Assembly: GCA_013141385.1 (NCBI GenBank)
Contig: JABFRB010000002.1
Span: 124,001 to 188,000 of the forward strand
Length of the DNA: 64,000 bases
Reading direction: 5' to 3'
Source: Bacteroidales bacterium
Lineage (GTDB): Bacteria > Bacteroidota > Bacteroidia > Bacteroidales > Tenuifilaceae
Each line of letters opens with the position of its first letter. The first letter of the stretch is position 1. The notes beneath the pieces were generated by a model. That model was not told the DNA's origin and ran no database searches. It was given only the letters and a program-made list of their open reading frames with translations. Made by a program: the position numbers and the translations under genes. Shown here in pieces: positions 35,377-45,201 of the stretch.

Positions 35377-36711
35377 TTAAAGCTCTCTAACTGCCTCCTT
35401 AAATTTCCTCCCCCTATCCTCATAGTTTTCGAATAGATCAAAACTTGCGCAAGCAGGAGATAGCAATACGGTGTCCCCAGGACTTGATAACTTGTATGAA
35501 TGCTGTACAGCCTCAGTTGCCGAATGTGCATCTACAATAACTGGTACCATTCCCTCGAATGCTTTATGAATCTTTGAGTTATCGATACCAAGGCATACAA
35601 TTGCTTTTACTTTGGCTTTAACAAGCTCGTAAAGAGATTTGTAATCATTCCCTTTATCAATACCACCAACAATCCAAACTACCTGTGTTTCCATACTCTC
35701 CAAAGCATACCAAGTTGAGTTGATATTGGTTGCCTTTGAGTCGTTGATGTACTGCACACCACGCACTTTGATTACCGATTCTAGGCGATGTTCAACCCCT
35801 TGAAAATCCATGAGGCTCTCGCGGATAATATCCTTGCGGATTTTAAGAACCTGACCTGCAATACCTGCTGCCATTGAGTTATAGATGTTATGTTTACCCT
35901 TTAATGATAAATCATTTATCGATATTACAAACTCGCTATTATCATAGTTTAGGTACATGTGTTCGTTTTCAACCCAAGCAGATTGGTTAATCTTAGTCTG
36001 CAAGGAAAAAGGTAGCTGCTGTGCTCTAAGAACTATACGTTTAAGCTGCTCAACAGTAACTTCATCATCGGAGCAGAAGATAAAGCAATCATCTTCGGCT
36101 AGGTTACGCGTAATCCTAAACTTTGACTCAACATAGTTCTGCATCTTATAATCGTACCGATCCAAATGATCGGGAGTAATATTCAGTAGAATGGCTATAT
36201 CAGCCTTAAAATCATACATGTTATCGAGCTGAAAACTGCTAAGCTCAATCACATAGTAATCGAACTCATTCTCGGCAACCTGTAGGGCAAAACTTTCACC
36301 AATATTTCCTGCCAAACCTACGTTTAGCCCAGCCTTCTGCATCATGTGAAAAATAAGCGATGTAGTTGTTGTTTTGCCATTACTCCCTGTGATACAAACC
36401 TTTTTTGCTTTTGTGTACCTACCAGCAAATTCAATCTCAGAGATAATAGGAATTCCTGCCTCCCTAATCTTATAGATAATTGGGGCTTTATCTGGTATTC
36501 CGGGACTCTTAATTATCTCATCGGCATTGAGAATCAGATCTTCGGAGTGCTTACTCTCCTCCCAACTAATTTGATATTTGTTGAGCAACTCCTTGTACTG
36601 AGGCTTAATCGCTCCGAAATCGGATAGAAAAACTTCAAAGCCTTTTTTCTGAGCAAGCACTGCTGCGCCTGCTCCACTTTCGCCTCCTCCAAGAATAACT
36701 ATTCTCTTCAT
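35377..36711 (-). CDS. murD: UDP-N-acetylmuramoylalanine--D-glutamate ligase MurD, 444 aa
   Basis: Mur ligase with N-terminal ILGGGESGAGAAVLAQKKG, ATP loop ITGSNGKTTTTSL, NITPDHLDRY, FQGVEHRLE and DSKATN. It adds D-Glu to UDP-MurNAc-L-Ala. It follows mraY at 21 bp. Confidence 0.97.
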   Translation of the reverse strand: MKRIVILGGGESGAGAAVLAQKKGFEVFLSDFGAIKPQYKELLNKYQISWEESKHSEDLILNADEIIKSPGIPDKAPIIYKIREAGIPIISEIEFAGRYTKAKKVCITGSNGKTTTTSLIFHMMQKAGLNVGLAGNIGESFALQVAENEFDYYVIELSSFQLDNMYDFKADIAILLNITPDHLDRYDYKMQNYVESKFRITRNLAEDDCFIFCSDDEVTVEQLKRIVLRAQQLPFSLQTKINQSAWVENEHMYLNYDNSEFVISINDLSLKGKHNIYNSMAAGIAGQVLKIRKDIIRESLMDFQGVEHRLESVIKVRGVQYINDSKATNINSTWYALESMETQVVWIVGGIDKGNDYKSLYELVKAKVKAIVCLGIDNSKIHKAFEGMVPVIVDAHSATEAVQHSYKLSSPGDTVLLSPACASFDLFENYEDRGRKFKEAVREL

Positions 36712-36732
36712 CTCTTTTTGGTTTGTAATGTG

Positions 36733-37983
36733 TTAGCGAATTTTGAGAGTAACTACCGTGATCACCGCCAGTAAAATAGCCACAATCCAAAATCGTGTTA
36801 CAATTTTAGGCTCAGGGTATCCCTTTTTCTGGTAATGATGATGCAATGGAGCCATCAGAAAGACACGCCGACCCTCACCATATTTCTTTTTAGTTCGTTT
36901 AAAATATGCTACTTGAATAACTACCGATAGATTCTCTGCAATAAAAATTCCGCAAAGAATAGGTATCAAAAGCTCTTTACGAATTAAAATTGCATATACT
37001 GCAATTATTCCTCCAATTGCAAGGCTACCCGTATCACCCATGAATACTTGGGCTGGATAGCTGTTATACCATAGAAATCCAACTGCTGCACCAATAAATG
37101 CGCTCATGAAAACCACAAGTTCCCCGGTGGCTGGGATATACATAATGTTTAAATACTCTGCATAAATTACATTACCCCCGAGATAAGCAAAAATTCCAAG
37201 GGTTGTAGCAATTATGGCAGATACCCCGGTAGCCAAGCCATCCATTCCATCAGTAAGATTTGCCCCATTGGAAATGGCTGTAACCATAAAGATTACTGCT
37301 ACTATAAACACTATCCATGTAACTATTAATCCCAATTTACCATCAAAAGGAACAAGGGATTTATAATCAAACTCGTTATTCTTAAAGAAAGGGATTGTTG
37401 TTTTTGTTGTTTTCTCCTTTGGACCAAGGATTACCTGCTTTCTGGCAGTGTTCTCCTTATTGATCACTATTTCGGTTCCCATTGATGGGTTGTGATGTAC
37501 AACTCTTTCACGAACAACAATGTTAGGACTCATGTACATTGCAAGTCCAACAAAAAGGCCTAATGATACTTGACCTAATATTTTTAATTTCCCCGATAAT
37601 CCCTCTTTATTCTTTTTGAATACCTTGATATAATCATCGGTGAATCCAACAAATCCTAGCCAGATTGTGGTAACCATCATTATAATTACATAGATATTCA
37701 TTAAATCTCCAAAAAGGAGAATAGGTATAACTGTTGATGCTAATATGATGATACCACCCATGGTTGGAGTACCCTTCTTCTGCATCTGACCCTCAAGTCC
37801 AAGATCGCGAATCTCCTCACCAATCTGTTTTCTCTGAAGATATCTTATTATCCTTTTACCAAGCAGTAGCGAAATTCCTAACGAAGTGATAAAAGCCATT
37901 GCAGATCTAAAAGAGATATACTGGAATACCCCTGCTCCAGGGAAACCAAACATATCAAGGTATTGAAATAGGAAATAAAACAT
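36733..37983 (-). CDS. mraY: phospho-N-acetylmuramoyl-pentapeptide transferase MraY, 416 aa
   Basis: Polytopic transferase with [24 protein letters not shown] and the HHH motif ([11 protein letters not shown]). It makes lipid I. About 45 extra residues (near 170-215, including [15 protein letters not shown]) are inserted in a loop, as is usual in Bacteroidota, making it longer than E. coli MraY (~360). It begins 1 bp after murE ends. Confidence 0.97.
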   Translation of the reverse strand: MFYFLFQYLDMFGFPGAGVFQYISFRSAMAFITSLGISLLLGKRIIRYLQRKQIGEEIRDLGLEGQMQKKGTPTMGGIIILASTVIPILLFGDLMNIYVIIMMVTTIWLGFVGFTDDYIKVFKKNKEGLSGKLKILGQVSLGLFVGLAMYMSPNIVVRERVVHHNPSMGTEIVINKENTARKQVILGPKEKTTKTTIPFFKNNEFDYKSLVPFDGKLGLIVTWIVFIVAVIFMVTAISNGANLTDGMDGLATGVSAIIATTLGIFAYLGGNVIYAEYLNIMYIPATGELVVFMSAFIGAAVGFLWYNSYPAQVFMGDTGSLAIGGIIAVYAILIRKELLIPILCGIFIAENLSVVIQVAYFKRTKKKYGEGRRVFLMAPLHHHYQKKGYPEPKIVTRFWIVAILLAVITVVTLKIR

Positions 37984-37984
37984 C

Positions 37985-39442
37985 TTATAATGATTTAAAT
38001 AGTTCTTGAATTATCTCTTTATCATCAAAGTGATGCTTAACGCCTTTGATTTCCTGATAGTTCTCGTGCCCTTTTCCCGCTACCAGAATTATATCACCCT
38101 GATTTGCTAGCATGTAGGCTGTTCGAATTGCCTCTTTACGATCAACAATAGTTAGCACCTTACCTACCATTGATGGTTCGATGCCCGCTTTCATATCGCT
38201 TAGAATATCCTCTGGTTCCTCAAACCTTGGATTATCCGATGTTAGAATTACCATACTGCTTCCCTCAACGGCTACCTTAGCCATTACAGGCCTTTTGGTC
38301 TTATCGCGATTACCTCCTGCTCCAACTACTGTAATCAATTTTTTATCGGGATTTCTAATCTCATTTATAGTATCAATTACATTCTGAAGAGCATCGGGGG
38401 TGTGAGCATAGTCAACAACAACGTTTATCTCCTTAGGCGATTTCATATGCTCAAAACGCCCAGATACCGCAGTCATACTACTTAACTCTGTTAATACCGC
38501 TTCTTTCTCTACACCAAGTAATCTTGCTGCGGCATATATTGCCAAAATATTGTATGCATTGAAGCCACCTACTAATCTTGTCCAAACCTCAACAGAATCA
38601 AGATTTAGAAGCATTCCATCAAAATGATTCTCAATAACCTTGCATTTGAAGTTGGCCATACTCCTCAAAGAGTAGGTATTTACTTTTGCAGTTGTATTCT
38701 GAACCATCACTCGACCATTTCTATCGTCGATATTGGTTAAAGCAAATGCGGATGAAGGAAGTAAATCGAAGAATCGTTTCTTAGCCTTGATATACTCATC
38801 GAAGGTTTTATGGAAATCAAGGTGATCGTGGGTGATATTCGAGAATAATCCCCCAGCAAAAGTTAATCCTGCAATTCGATTCTGCACAACTGAATGAGAG
38901 CTAACCTCCATGAAGCAATGGGTGCATCCTGCTTCAACCATTTGTGCCAACAATTTATTGAGCTGAATGGCATCGGGGGTTGTATGTGTAGCAGGAATAA
39001 CATCATCACCTATGTAATTTACAACTGTTGATAGTAAGCCCGATTTGAATCCAAGTTTATTGAATAATCTATATAATAACGTTACAGTTGTAGTCTTTCC
39101 GTTAGTTCCAGTTATTCCAATGAGCTTAATTTTATCCGAAGGATTATCATAGAAAGAAGAGGCCATCTTTCCAAGTACCTCAGATGAATCCTTTACTCGA
39201 ATGTATGTAATCCCATCGACCCTCTTTTCGGGCAACACCTCACAAACAATTACGCTTGCTCCCAACTCCAAGGCTTTATTGATATATTCATGCCCATCAA
39301 CCTTAGTACCGGGTATAGCCACAAAGCATGAGTCCTTCTTAACCTGCCTTGAATCGAAGGTAATATCGCTTATCATTGCATCAGGTAATCCAATTACCTC
39401 AAGCGCATCATCTTTTAATATTATTCGTTCTATACTTTTCAT
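37985..39442 (-). CDS. murE: UDP-MurNAc-tripeptide synthetase MurE (meso-DAP type), 485 aa
   Basis: ATP loop [25 protein letters not shown] and [10 protein letters not shown] mark MurE. The substrate-specificity motif reads DNPR (in [13 protein letters not shown]), which selects meso-diaminopimelate rather than lysine, so the peptidoglycan is predicted to be DAP type. That fits the OmpA domains encoded in this window. It ends 2 bp from the ftsI stop region. Confidence 0.97.
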   Translation of the reverse strand: MKSIERIILKDDALEVIGLPDAMISDITFDSRQVKKDSCFVAIPGTKVDGHEYINKALELGASVIVCEVLPEKRVDGITYIRVKDSSEVLGKMASSFYDNPSDKIKLIGITGTNGKTTTVTLLYRLFNKLGFKSGLLSTVVNYIGDDVIPATHTTPDAIQLNKLLAQMVEAGCTHCFMEVSSHSVVQNRIAGLTFAGGLFSNITHDHLDFHKTFDEYIKAKKRFFDLLPSSAFALTNIDDRNGRVMVQNTTAKVNTYSLRSMANFKCKVIENHFDGMLLNLDSVEVWTRLVGGFNAYNILAIYAAARLLGVEKEAVLTELSSMTAVSGRFEHMKSPKEINVVVDYAHTPDALQNVIDTINEIRNPDKKLITVVGAGGNRDKTKRPVMAKVAVEGSSMVILTSDNPRFEEPEDILSDMKAGIEPSMVGKVLTIVDRKEAIRTAYMLANQGDIILVAGKGHENYQEIKGVKHHFDDKEIIQELFKSL

Positions 39443-39444
39443 CG

Positions 39445-41565
39445 TTAACTCGTGCTCATTTCAATTGAAATCCGTTGACCCCTTTCCGCCTTTGTTCCTG
39501 GAGATATTGATTGGCTCTTAACAGTTCCCATCCCATTTACCGATACTTTTAGCCCTGCATTCTCAAGCAGGAACAGAGCATCTTTAATGCACATCCCGGT
39601 TACATTTGGTACAAGATTTTTAATTACATTGTTATCCTTTATCTCAACATCCTCATCGGTTCTTATTACCGATACCCACTTGGATTTTTTCGATTTATCC
39701 TTTAATGGAATGTCTAATTCATCTAAAACATCCTCGATATGCTGCTTGTAGCCATTCTTAGATTGGGGCATATCCGTTAAATCGGCATCGGTATTCACCT
39801 CGGGGAACCACTCACTACTTGTGGCATACACCTTATCCGATATCTCCTTAAATATTGGGCCTGCAACAACATTTCCGTAGTAAACGCTCTTAGATGGAGA
39901 GTTTACAACTACAATACACGAATACTTTGGATCGTTGGCAGGGAAGTATCCAACAAATGATGCCTGATAGCTTGTCATTCCTTTATTCTTATACCCTTTT
40001 TTTCCTTTTGCAATCTGAGCAGTACCTGTTTTCCCAGCTATCATGTATCTTGGATTCCTAAGATTTTGGGCCGTTCCCTCTTTTACCACCCCTTCAAGTA
40101 TCTCACGTACTTTTTTCAACGTTGAACCTGAACAAATTGAGGAGCATATCACCTCCCCACCAAAAGTTTCAACCAGTTGACCATGCTTTAGCAATGCCTT
40201 TACTAAATGGGGTTTAACCATTGTTCCATCGTTAGCAATAGCATTATAGAAGGTGAGCAATTGCAAAGGGGTTATTTTTACCTCGTACCCAATGCTCATC
40301 ATAGGTAGCGAAAGACCCGACCAATATTTATCGTGCGGATATTTGATATATGGAGCAACCTCACCCTGAATTTCAAGATTTAGCGGTTGATTCAACTTCA
40401 TTTTATATAGATGGTCGATAAAACTCTCCTCTTTCCCTGTATAGTACTTCATTACAAGTTTGGCAACCCCAATATTTGATGATAACTCAAATACCTGCTT
40501 AACATTGATTTTCCCATGCCCCTTCTCATCGGAATCAGTTAAAAGATGATCGTGAATTTGCATCTTACCTTTTCCGGTATTTACCATATCATCGAGTTTG
40601 ATATAGCCATCCTCAAGTAAAGCAATTAACGATGCAATTTTAAAGGTAGATCCAGGTTCTGCGCTCTCCCCAATTGCGTAGTTATAAGCCTCAGAGTAAA
40701 CACCATCCTCATCGCGCTTTAGGTTAGCAATGGCCTTTATCTCGCCAGTTTTAACCTCCATAAGAATTACTGTTCCCCAGCCAGCACCATGCTTTTCGAG
40801 CTGTTTATGAAGAGCACTCTCAGCCAAATCCTGTAGGTTAACATCCAATGTTGTAATAACATCAGTTCCATCCTCAGGATCAACCTGATTTGGGCTATTC
40901 ACATCAACCCATGAATTTCCTGGAACTCTTTGCAGAAGGCTTATCCCTGTTCTGCCCTTAAGCTGCGGGTTGAATGCACCCTCAATACCCACAGCAACAC
41001 CACCCTCGTTCACATTGCCTATAGTTCGTGCAGCTAAAGTTTGATGCGGAAGAATCCTTCGGTTGACCTGAATTGGTATAAATCCACCCTTATTTAAACC
41101 CAAACGGAATAGTGGAAATTTTTTGAATTTCTGTAACTCAACGTAGTCAATATCTCTATCTCCAATTGGGAAAAATCTTCGATTTCGTGCCGATTTACGT
41201 GCATTAACCAGTTCAGATCGATACGATTTTGATGACTTATCACCAAAAAACTTCGAAAGGCAAATTGATAGGGAGTCAATCTTCTCAAAGAATACATCGT
41301 TGGTTAAACCCGTGGCCTTTAAATCCATTCGGATTTCAAAGTAAGGAACCGATGTTGCCAAAACCCTTCCATCATTGGCACATATATCGCCCCTATTTGG
41401 TTCAATGGTGATATCTTTATAAGTAATGGTTTTAGCCATCTCGCGCCATTTACTACCCTCAACAAACTGGATATAAAGGATCTTTGCAACAATAGCAAAA
41501 CCAAGGAGTACAAATATTAAGTACACCAACGCCACCCGAACCAATATTTCCTTCTTAATCGACAT
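39445..41565 (-). CDS. ftsI: class B penicillin-binding protein FtsI with C-terminal PASTA domain, 706 aa
   Basis: One N-terminal membrane helix (LVYLIFVLLGFAIVAKILYIQ), a dimerisation domain, and a transpeptidase domain with SxxK (PGSTFKIAS), SxN (ELSSNIG) and KTG (IAGKTGTAQ). The last ~60 residues (VPNVTGMCIKDALFLLENAGL to SIEMSTS) form one PASTA domain, as in SpoVD/PBP2x and most Bacteroidota FtsI. It crosslinks septal peptidoglycan together with FtsW. Confidence 0.96.
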   Translation of the reverse strand: MSIKKEILVRVALVYLIFVLLGFAIVAKILYIQFVEGSKWREMAKTITYKDITIEPNRGDICANDGRVLATSVPYFEIRMDLKATGLTNDVFFEKIDSLSICLSKFFGDKSSKSYRSELVNARKSARNRRFFPIGDRDIDYVELQKFKKFPLFRLGLNKGGFIPIQVNRRILPHQTLAARTIGNVNEGGVAVGIEGAFNPQLKGRTGISLLQRVPGNSWVDVNSPNQVDPEDGTDVITTLDVNLQDLAESALHKQLEKHGAGWGTVILMEVKTGEIKAIANLKRDEDGVYSEAYNYAIGESAEPGSTFKIASLIALLEDGYIKLDDMVNTGKGKMQIHDHLLTDSDEKGHGKINVKQVFELSSNIGVAKLVMKYYTGKEESFIDHLYKMKLNQPLNLEIQGEVAPYIKYPHDKYWSGLSLPMMSIGYEVKITPLQLLTFYNAIANDGTMVKPHLVKALLKHGQLVETFGGEVICSSICSGSTLKKVREILEGVVKEGTAQNLRNPRYMIAGKTGTAQIAKGKKGYKNKGMTSYQASFVGYFPANDPKYSCIVVVNSPSKSVYYGNVVAGPIFKEISDKVYATSSEWFPEVNTDADLTDMPQSKNGYKQHIEDVLDELDIPLKDKSKKSKWVSVIRTDEDVEIKDNNVIKNLVPNVTGMCIKDALFLLENAGLKVSVNGMGTVKSQSISPGTKAERGQRISIEMSTS

Positions 41566-41707
41566 CTTTAAGGTTTAAACGCTAAGACACCAAGACGCTA
41601 AGTTTTATATTAGCTTTTATTTCTTCGCGTCTTTGTGCCTTTGCGTTCATATTGTTTTTTTTTCAAATTGTTTCATTGACTTATTGTCACATTGCCTCAT
41701 TTTCAAA

Positions 41708-42082
41708 TTACTTAATCTTCTTCGGGGGCACTACAGATTCCTTCAACTCTAATCCTTTTATCTCACATAGCTTAGCCACCTCCGATTGCTTACTAATAAA
41801 CATCAACTGTGCAGCTGTTGTAATAGACTCCGCCCTTAGATTCCGAACCTCAATCTGTAAATTCTTCTCATTTCTCACCAGTTTCTCGTAACGATATCGG
41901 TTTGCGATATAAAAAATCGCTAAAAATGACAGAAACAGTATATATGGGAGTTGTTTCGAAACTGTTTCGCTCGTAAGAACACTTCCAGTAAGAAAATCCT
42001 TTAACCCTAGAGATGATTTTTTATCCTTGGGCTTTTCGGGTTTCTCCTCGATAAACTCTACCGTTTCGTTTTCCTCTGTCAT
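41708..42082 (-). CDS. FtsL-like small divisome protein, 124 aa
   Basis: A charged cytoplasmic N-terminus (ENETVEFIEEKPEKPKDKK), one membrane helix (about 46-61, LPYILFLSFLAIFYIA) and a coiled-coil periplasmic part (EKNLQIEVRNLRAES). The position between rsmH and ftsI is the classic ftsL slot, and size fits. Sequence identity among FtsL proteins is poor, so the call rests on position and topology. It overlaps the rsmH stop by 4 bp. Confidence 0.85.
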   Translation of the reverse strand: MTEENETVEFIEEKPEKPKDKKSSLGLKDFLTGSVLTSETVSKQLPYILFLSFLAIFYIANRYRYEKLVRNEKNLQIEVRNLRAESITTAAQLMFISKQSEVAKLCEIKGLELKESVVPPKKIK

Positions 42083-42975
42083 ACCTTTCGTCCAATTCTA
42101 AGTTTTGCGCTACGTGCCCTACTATTTATTTTATTCTCCTCATCAGAGGGAACAATTACCTTTCTATTAACCTGTTCGTATGGAGATGAAACATTTCCAT
42201 AAAAATCTTTATCAAGATTTCCCTCAAAATTTCCTGAGCGGAAATAGTTCTTCACCAGCCTATCCTCAAGCGAATGGTAGGCAATAACCACCAACCGTCC
42301 ATCCTTTTTAAGAGCCTTTGTAGCATTGGTGAGCATCTGCTTTAGCACCTCCATCTCCTGATTCACCTCAATGCGAATTGCCTGAAAAACCTGAGCAAGC
42401 ATCTTGTTCTGCGCATTTGCTGGAAACATCGGTTTTAGCAATTCAGCAAGTTGTTCTACAGTTTCAATCTGTTTCTCTTCGCGCGATTTGCAAATAGCGT
42501 TAGCCAATCTTCTTGCCCCTTGCAACTCGCCATACTGGGTTAGAACGTTGGCTAAATCCTCGGAGCTATAGGTATTCACCACCTGTTTTGCCAATAAACG
42601 TTGGTTCTGGTTCATCCGCATATCAAGTGGACCTTCGAACCTAAACGAAAATCCACGCTCAGGGCTATCGAAGTGGTGCGATGAAACGCCCAAATCAGCC
42701 AGAATACCATCAACCTCCTTGACATTGTGATAGCGAAGAAAGTTGCGGAAGAATCTGAAATTGCTGCGGATTAGGGTGAAACGTTTATCGTCGATTGTAT
42801 TTTTCAACGCTTCCTCGTCCTGATCGAAGGCGAAAAGTTTGCCTTTATTAAGATGTTTGAGTATTTCGCTGGAATGACCGCCCCCACCAAAAGTGAGGTC
42901 TACATAGATTCCATTTGGCTTAATATCAAGCCCCTCTATGCTTTCGTGAAGCAGAACTGGTATATGGTAGGCCAT
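42079..42975 (-). CDS. rsmH: 16S rRNA (cytosine(1402)-N(4))-methyltransferase RsmH, 298 aa
   Basis: Starts MAYHIPVLLHESIEGL, with SAM-binding VDLTFGGGGHSSEIL, GILADLGVSSHHFDSPERGFSFR and IAYHSLEDRLVKNYFR, all typical of RsmH (MraW). It methylates C1402 of 16S rRNA. Start and mraZ stop overlap by 1 bp. Confidence 0.97.
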   Translation of the reverse strand: MAYHIPVLLHESIEGLDIKPNGIYVDLTFGGGGHSSEILKHLNKGKLFAFDQDEEALKNTIDDKRFTLIRSNFRFFRNFLRYHNVKEVDGILADLGVSSHHFDSPERGFSFRFEGPLDMRMNQNQRLLAKQVVNTYSSEDLANVLTQYGELQGARRLANAICKSREEKQIETVEQLAELLKPMFPANAQNKMLAQVFQAIRIEVNQEMEVLKQMLTNATKALKKDGRLVVIAYHSLEDRLVKNYFRSGNFEGNLDKDFYGNVSSPYEQVNRKVIVPSDEENKINSRARSAKLRIGRKV

Positions 42976-43439
42976 TACTCATCCCTTATAATCGATGAAC
43001 CCATAATTTTCTCGGCAAGCTGCGCAAAATCATCCTCGCCAGTGCGAACGCCTTCATACTTATCCTTCGCCCAAATCTCAATTTTTCCATCCATCCCTGC
43101 GAGAATTAGCTCACGTTCGGCACCCACCAAATCGAGTAATCGTTTGGGGATTAGCAGGCGACCACTCGAATCGAGCGTAACCTCCGCCGTACCACGGTAA
43201 AACTCCCTCAAAAACTTATTATGCTCTTTGTTGTAGGGGTTTGTATTCTTACGAATAAGGGTGTTCTGGCGATCCCACTCTTCAATAGGGAAAAGCACTA
43301 AGCAGCTTTCGAAAATATCCTTTTTAACCACAAAACGATCCGGAGAAGCCGATGAAATCTGCTTCTTAAAAGCCGATGGGAAGAGCACTCGACCCTTCTC
43401 GTCAACCTTACAACCATAATCGCCTATAAATGATGTCAT
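42975..43439 (-). CDS. mraZ: division/cell wall cluster regulator MraZ, 154 aa
   Basis: Two SpoVT/AbrB-type repeats: FIGDYGCKVDEKGRVLFPSAF at the start and GTAEVTLDSSGRLLIPKRLLDLV in the middle. MraZ forms ring oligomers that bind tandem TGGGN boxes before its own operon. A start at 43439 (MTSFIGDY) gives the usual length; the longer upstream frame would run through the operator. It is the first gene of the dcw operon. Confidence 0.95.
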   Translation of the reverse strand: MTSFIGDYGCKVDEKGRVLFPSAFKKQISSASPDRFVVKKDIFESCLVLFPIEEWDRQNTLIRKNTNPYNKEHNKFLREFYRGTAEVTLDSSGRLLIPKRLLDLVGAERELILAGMDGKIEIWAKDKYEGVRTGEDDFAQLAEKIMGSSIIRDE

Positions 43440-43480
43440 TATTGGATATAATTTCAAAAGGTAAAAATATACAAAAAATT

Positions 43481-43514
43481 CCCATTTTAATCCACATCCC
43501 CCCACTTTTTACCA
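43481..43514 (-). promoter_or_regulatory. MraZ-box array (four TGG(G)N repeats, 10-bp period)
   Basis: On the minus strand, TGGT, TGGG, TGGA and TGGG begin at exactly 10-bp steps (plus-strand ACCA 43511-43514, CCCA 43501-43504, TCCA 43491-43494, CCCA 43481-43484), 40-75 bp before the mraZ start. This is the layout of known MraZ operators. A clear -7 box is not obvious downstream. Confidence 0.7.
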
Positions 43515-43672
43515 CTTTGTTGATAACTTTTTGAAGAACAGAAGTAAAACATGGTGCGGCAATGCTATGAAACACACTAAAATTAATGATTGTAGCAAAG
43601 TTGACGGGGTAATAATGTAGTCCTCCTTGGGGTTCTTGCAAAGGTTCAATATTGTAAACCTTACGACCTCCA

Positions 43673-43765
43673 AATATTTCCTAATTTTACAAATATTTGG
43701 ATATTTTAAGAAATTACATTACATTTGCTAATATTTCCTAATTTTACAAATATTTGGATATTTTA
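43673..43765. promoter_or_regulatory. two perfect 36-bp direct repeats (candidate operators) around the fic promoter
   Basis: Positions 43673-43708 and 43730-43765 are identical and start 57 bp apart. Each contains the inverted repeat AAATATTT...AAATATTT (CCAAATATTT/AAATATTTGG in the first). The second copy ends 2 bp before the fic ATG. They bracket the promoter at 43696-43727, so a regulator bound to both would block initiation. Confidence 0.85.
43696..43727 (+). promoter_or_regulatory. fic promoter
   Basis: TTTG (43696-43699), 20-bp spacer, TACATTTG (43720-43727) fits the Bacteroidota consensus. The -33 box is inside the first direct repeat; the start site should fall in the second. Confidence 0.65.
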
Positions 43766-43767
43766 GT

Positions 43768-45114
43768 ATGAAATCAATAGAAAAAGCACCCGATTCATCA
43801 AGTAGCGATCTTTTGAATAAAGGAGCCAGGCTACTTACCAACAAAGACTTTCAATTAATTGCAAGTGATATTAATGAAAAATATCTCTACTGGAATAAAG
43901 TAAAATATTACAAAACGCCTGAAGGAATAAGTCCAAATGTTTTATGGGCAGTAATTAAATTTACTAGGACAATTAACGCCAAGGTAATCAATTTTGGAAA
44001 ATATCGCTTTACATACAACCTTACAGACCCCATTCAAAAAGAGCTACATGAATTCGATTTACATATTGGAGGGGAGCTAGGCACAAAAAGCATAATTCCA
44101 GAAGAGGGTAAAAAAAGATATCTTATCAGCTCAATCATGGAAGAGGCTATTGCATCGAGTCAAATTGAGGGTGCAGTAACAACCCGAAAAGTTGCAAAGG
44201 AAATGCTCCGAAAAAGCATTAATCCAAAGAATAAATCAGAGCAGATGATAGTTAACAACTATTTAACCATCAAGCATATTGTTGATATCCAGAACGAATC
44301 CCTAACACTTGAAAAACTTTTTGAAATTCATCGATTAATTACAAACAAAACGCTGGATGATAGCGCTGATGAAGGGCGGTACAGAGAGGATAATGAGGTA
44401 AATGTTGTTGATGTAACCGATGGAGAAATAGTTCACACTCCCCCCGATTTCAAAGAAGTTCCTCAGCTAATGAACGAATTAATTCAATTCTTTAATGAGA
44501 ATAACAGTAATCGATTTATTCACCCAATCATTAAGGGCTGCATCATCCATTTTATGGTTGGCTACATTCACCCTTTTGTCGATGGAAATGGCAGAACTGC
44601 AAGAGCACTTTTCTACTGGTATTTACTAAAAAGCGGGTACTGGTTAACTGAATACCTCTCAATATCGCGATTAATCATAAAGAGCAAAACTCAGTATGCA
44701 CAAGCATTTCTCTATAGCGAGGTAGATGAAAACGATCTAACCTATTTCATAAACTACAAGATGAAAACCATGCAGCTGGCATACCAAAGTCTTAGGGAGT
44801 ATATCCAACGAAAAATTAACGAAAAGAAACAGGTTATTAATTTCCAGAAAATTAAAGGGGTTAATGAACGCCAATCGCACATACTAAAATGGATATACGA
44901 GGAGCCCGATTTGCTTTTCAGCGTTAAGGAGATTGAAAACCGATTCAGCGTCTCCAACCAAACCGCACGAACGGATCTTATGGAACTTGAGAAAAGAGGA
45001 TACCTTGAGGGAATTGATACCAATAAGAAAACAAAAGGTTTTTGCCGTTCCGAAATTTTTTTGGAACTACTGGAGAAAGAACTGCCTAAAGCAATGAAAA
45101 ATTTCCACAATTAA
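43768..45114 (+). CDS. Fic family protein (class II, self-inhibited, with C-terminal winged helix), 448 aa
   Basis: The catalytic motif HPFVDGNGRTAR (268-279) is complete, predicting transfer of AMP or another NMP to target proteins. An inhibitory helix motif SSQIEG (130-135, pattern S/TxxxEG/N) precedes the Fic core, as in class II Fic enzymes that hold themselves inactive. The C-terminus has a winged-helix region (SVKEIENRFSVSNQTARTDLMELEKRGYL), so the protein may bind DNA, perhaps the paired repeats at its own promoter. It is divergent from mraZ. Its last codons lie in a repeat B copy. Target unknown. Confidence 0.93.
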   Translation: MKSIEKAPDSSSSDLLNKGARLLTNKDFQLIASDINEKYLYWNKVKYYKTPEGISPNVLWAVIKFTRTINAKVINFGKYRFTYNLTDPIQKELHEFDLHIGGELGTKSIIPEEGKKRYLISSIMEEAIASSQIEGAVTTRKVAKEMLRKSINPKNKSEQMIVNNYLTIKHIVDIQNESLTLEKLFEIHRLITNKTLDDSADEGRYREDNEVNVVDVTDGEIVHTPPDFKEVPQLMNELIQFFNENNSNRFIHPIIKGCIIHFMVGYIHPFVDGNGRTARALFYWYLLKSGYWLTEYLSISRLIIKSKTQYAQAFLYSEVDENDLTYFINYKMKTMQLAYQSLREYIQRKINEKKQVINFQKIKGVNERQSHILKWIYEEPDLLFSVKEIENRFSVSNQTARTDLMELEKRGYLEGIDTNKKTKGFCRSEIFLELLEKELPKAMKNFHN

Positions 45115-45162
45115 GGGTGGTTTGTTTAGCCGTTTTTACCTAACTTCGATTACAAATTAGAA
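45099..45162. repeat. repeat B, partial copy 3 (inverted)
   Basis: The reverse complement matches 26925-26990: ATTAAGGGT-GTTTGTTTAG, GTTTTTACCTAACTTCG and TTACAAATTAG are shared. It covers the fic stop codon and lies about 40 bp before the remains of an AlbA_2 gene, in the same head-to-cargo orientation as copies 1 and 2. Confidence 0.75.
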
Positions 45163-45201
45163 TGATGAATATAAGTATTTCAAAATAAAATAGAAAAATT
45201 A

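Noticed and set aside
43440-43505. Longer MraZ start
   Set aside because: It would translate through the TGG operator repeats and gives a non-conserved, hydrophobic extension.
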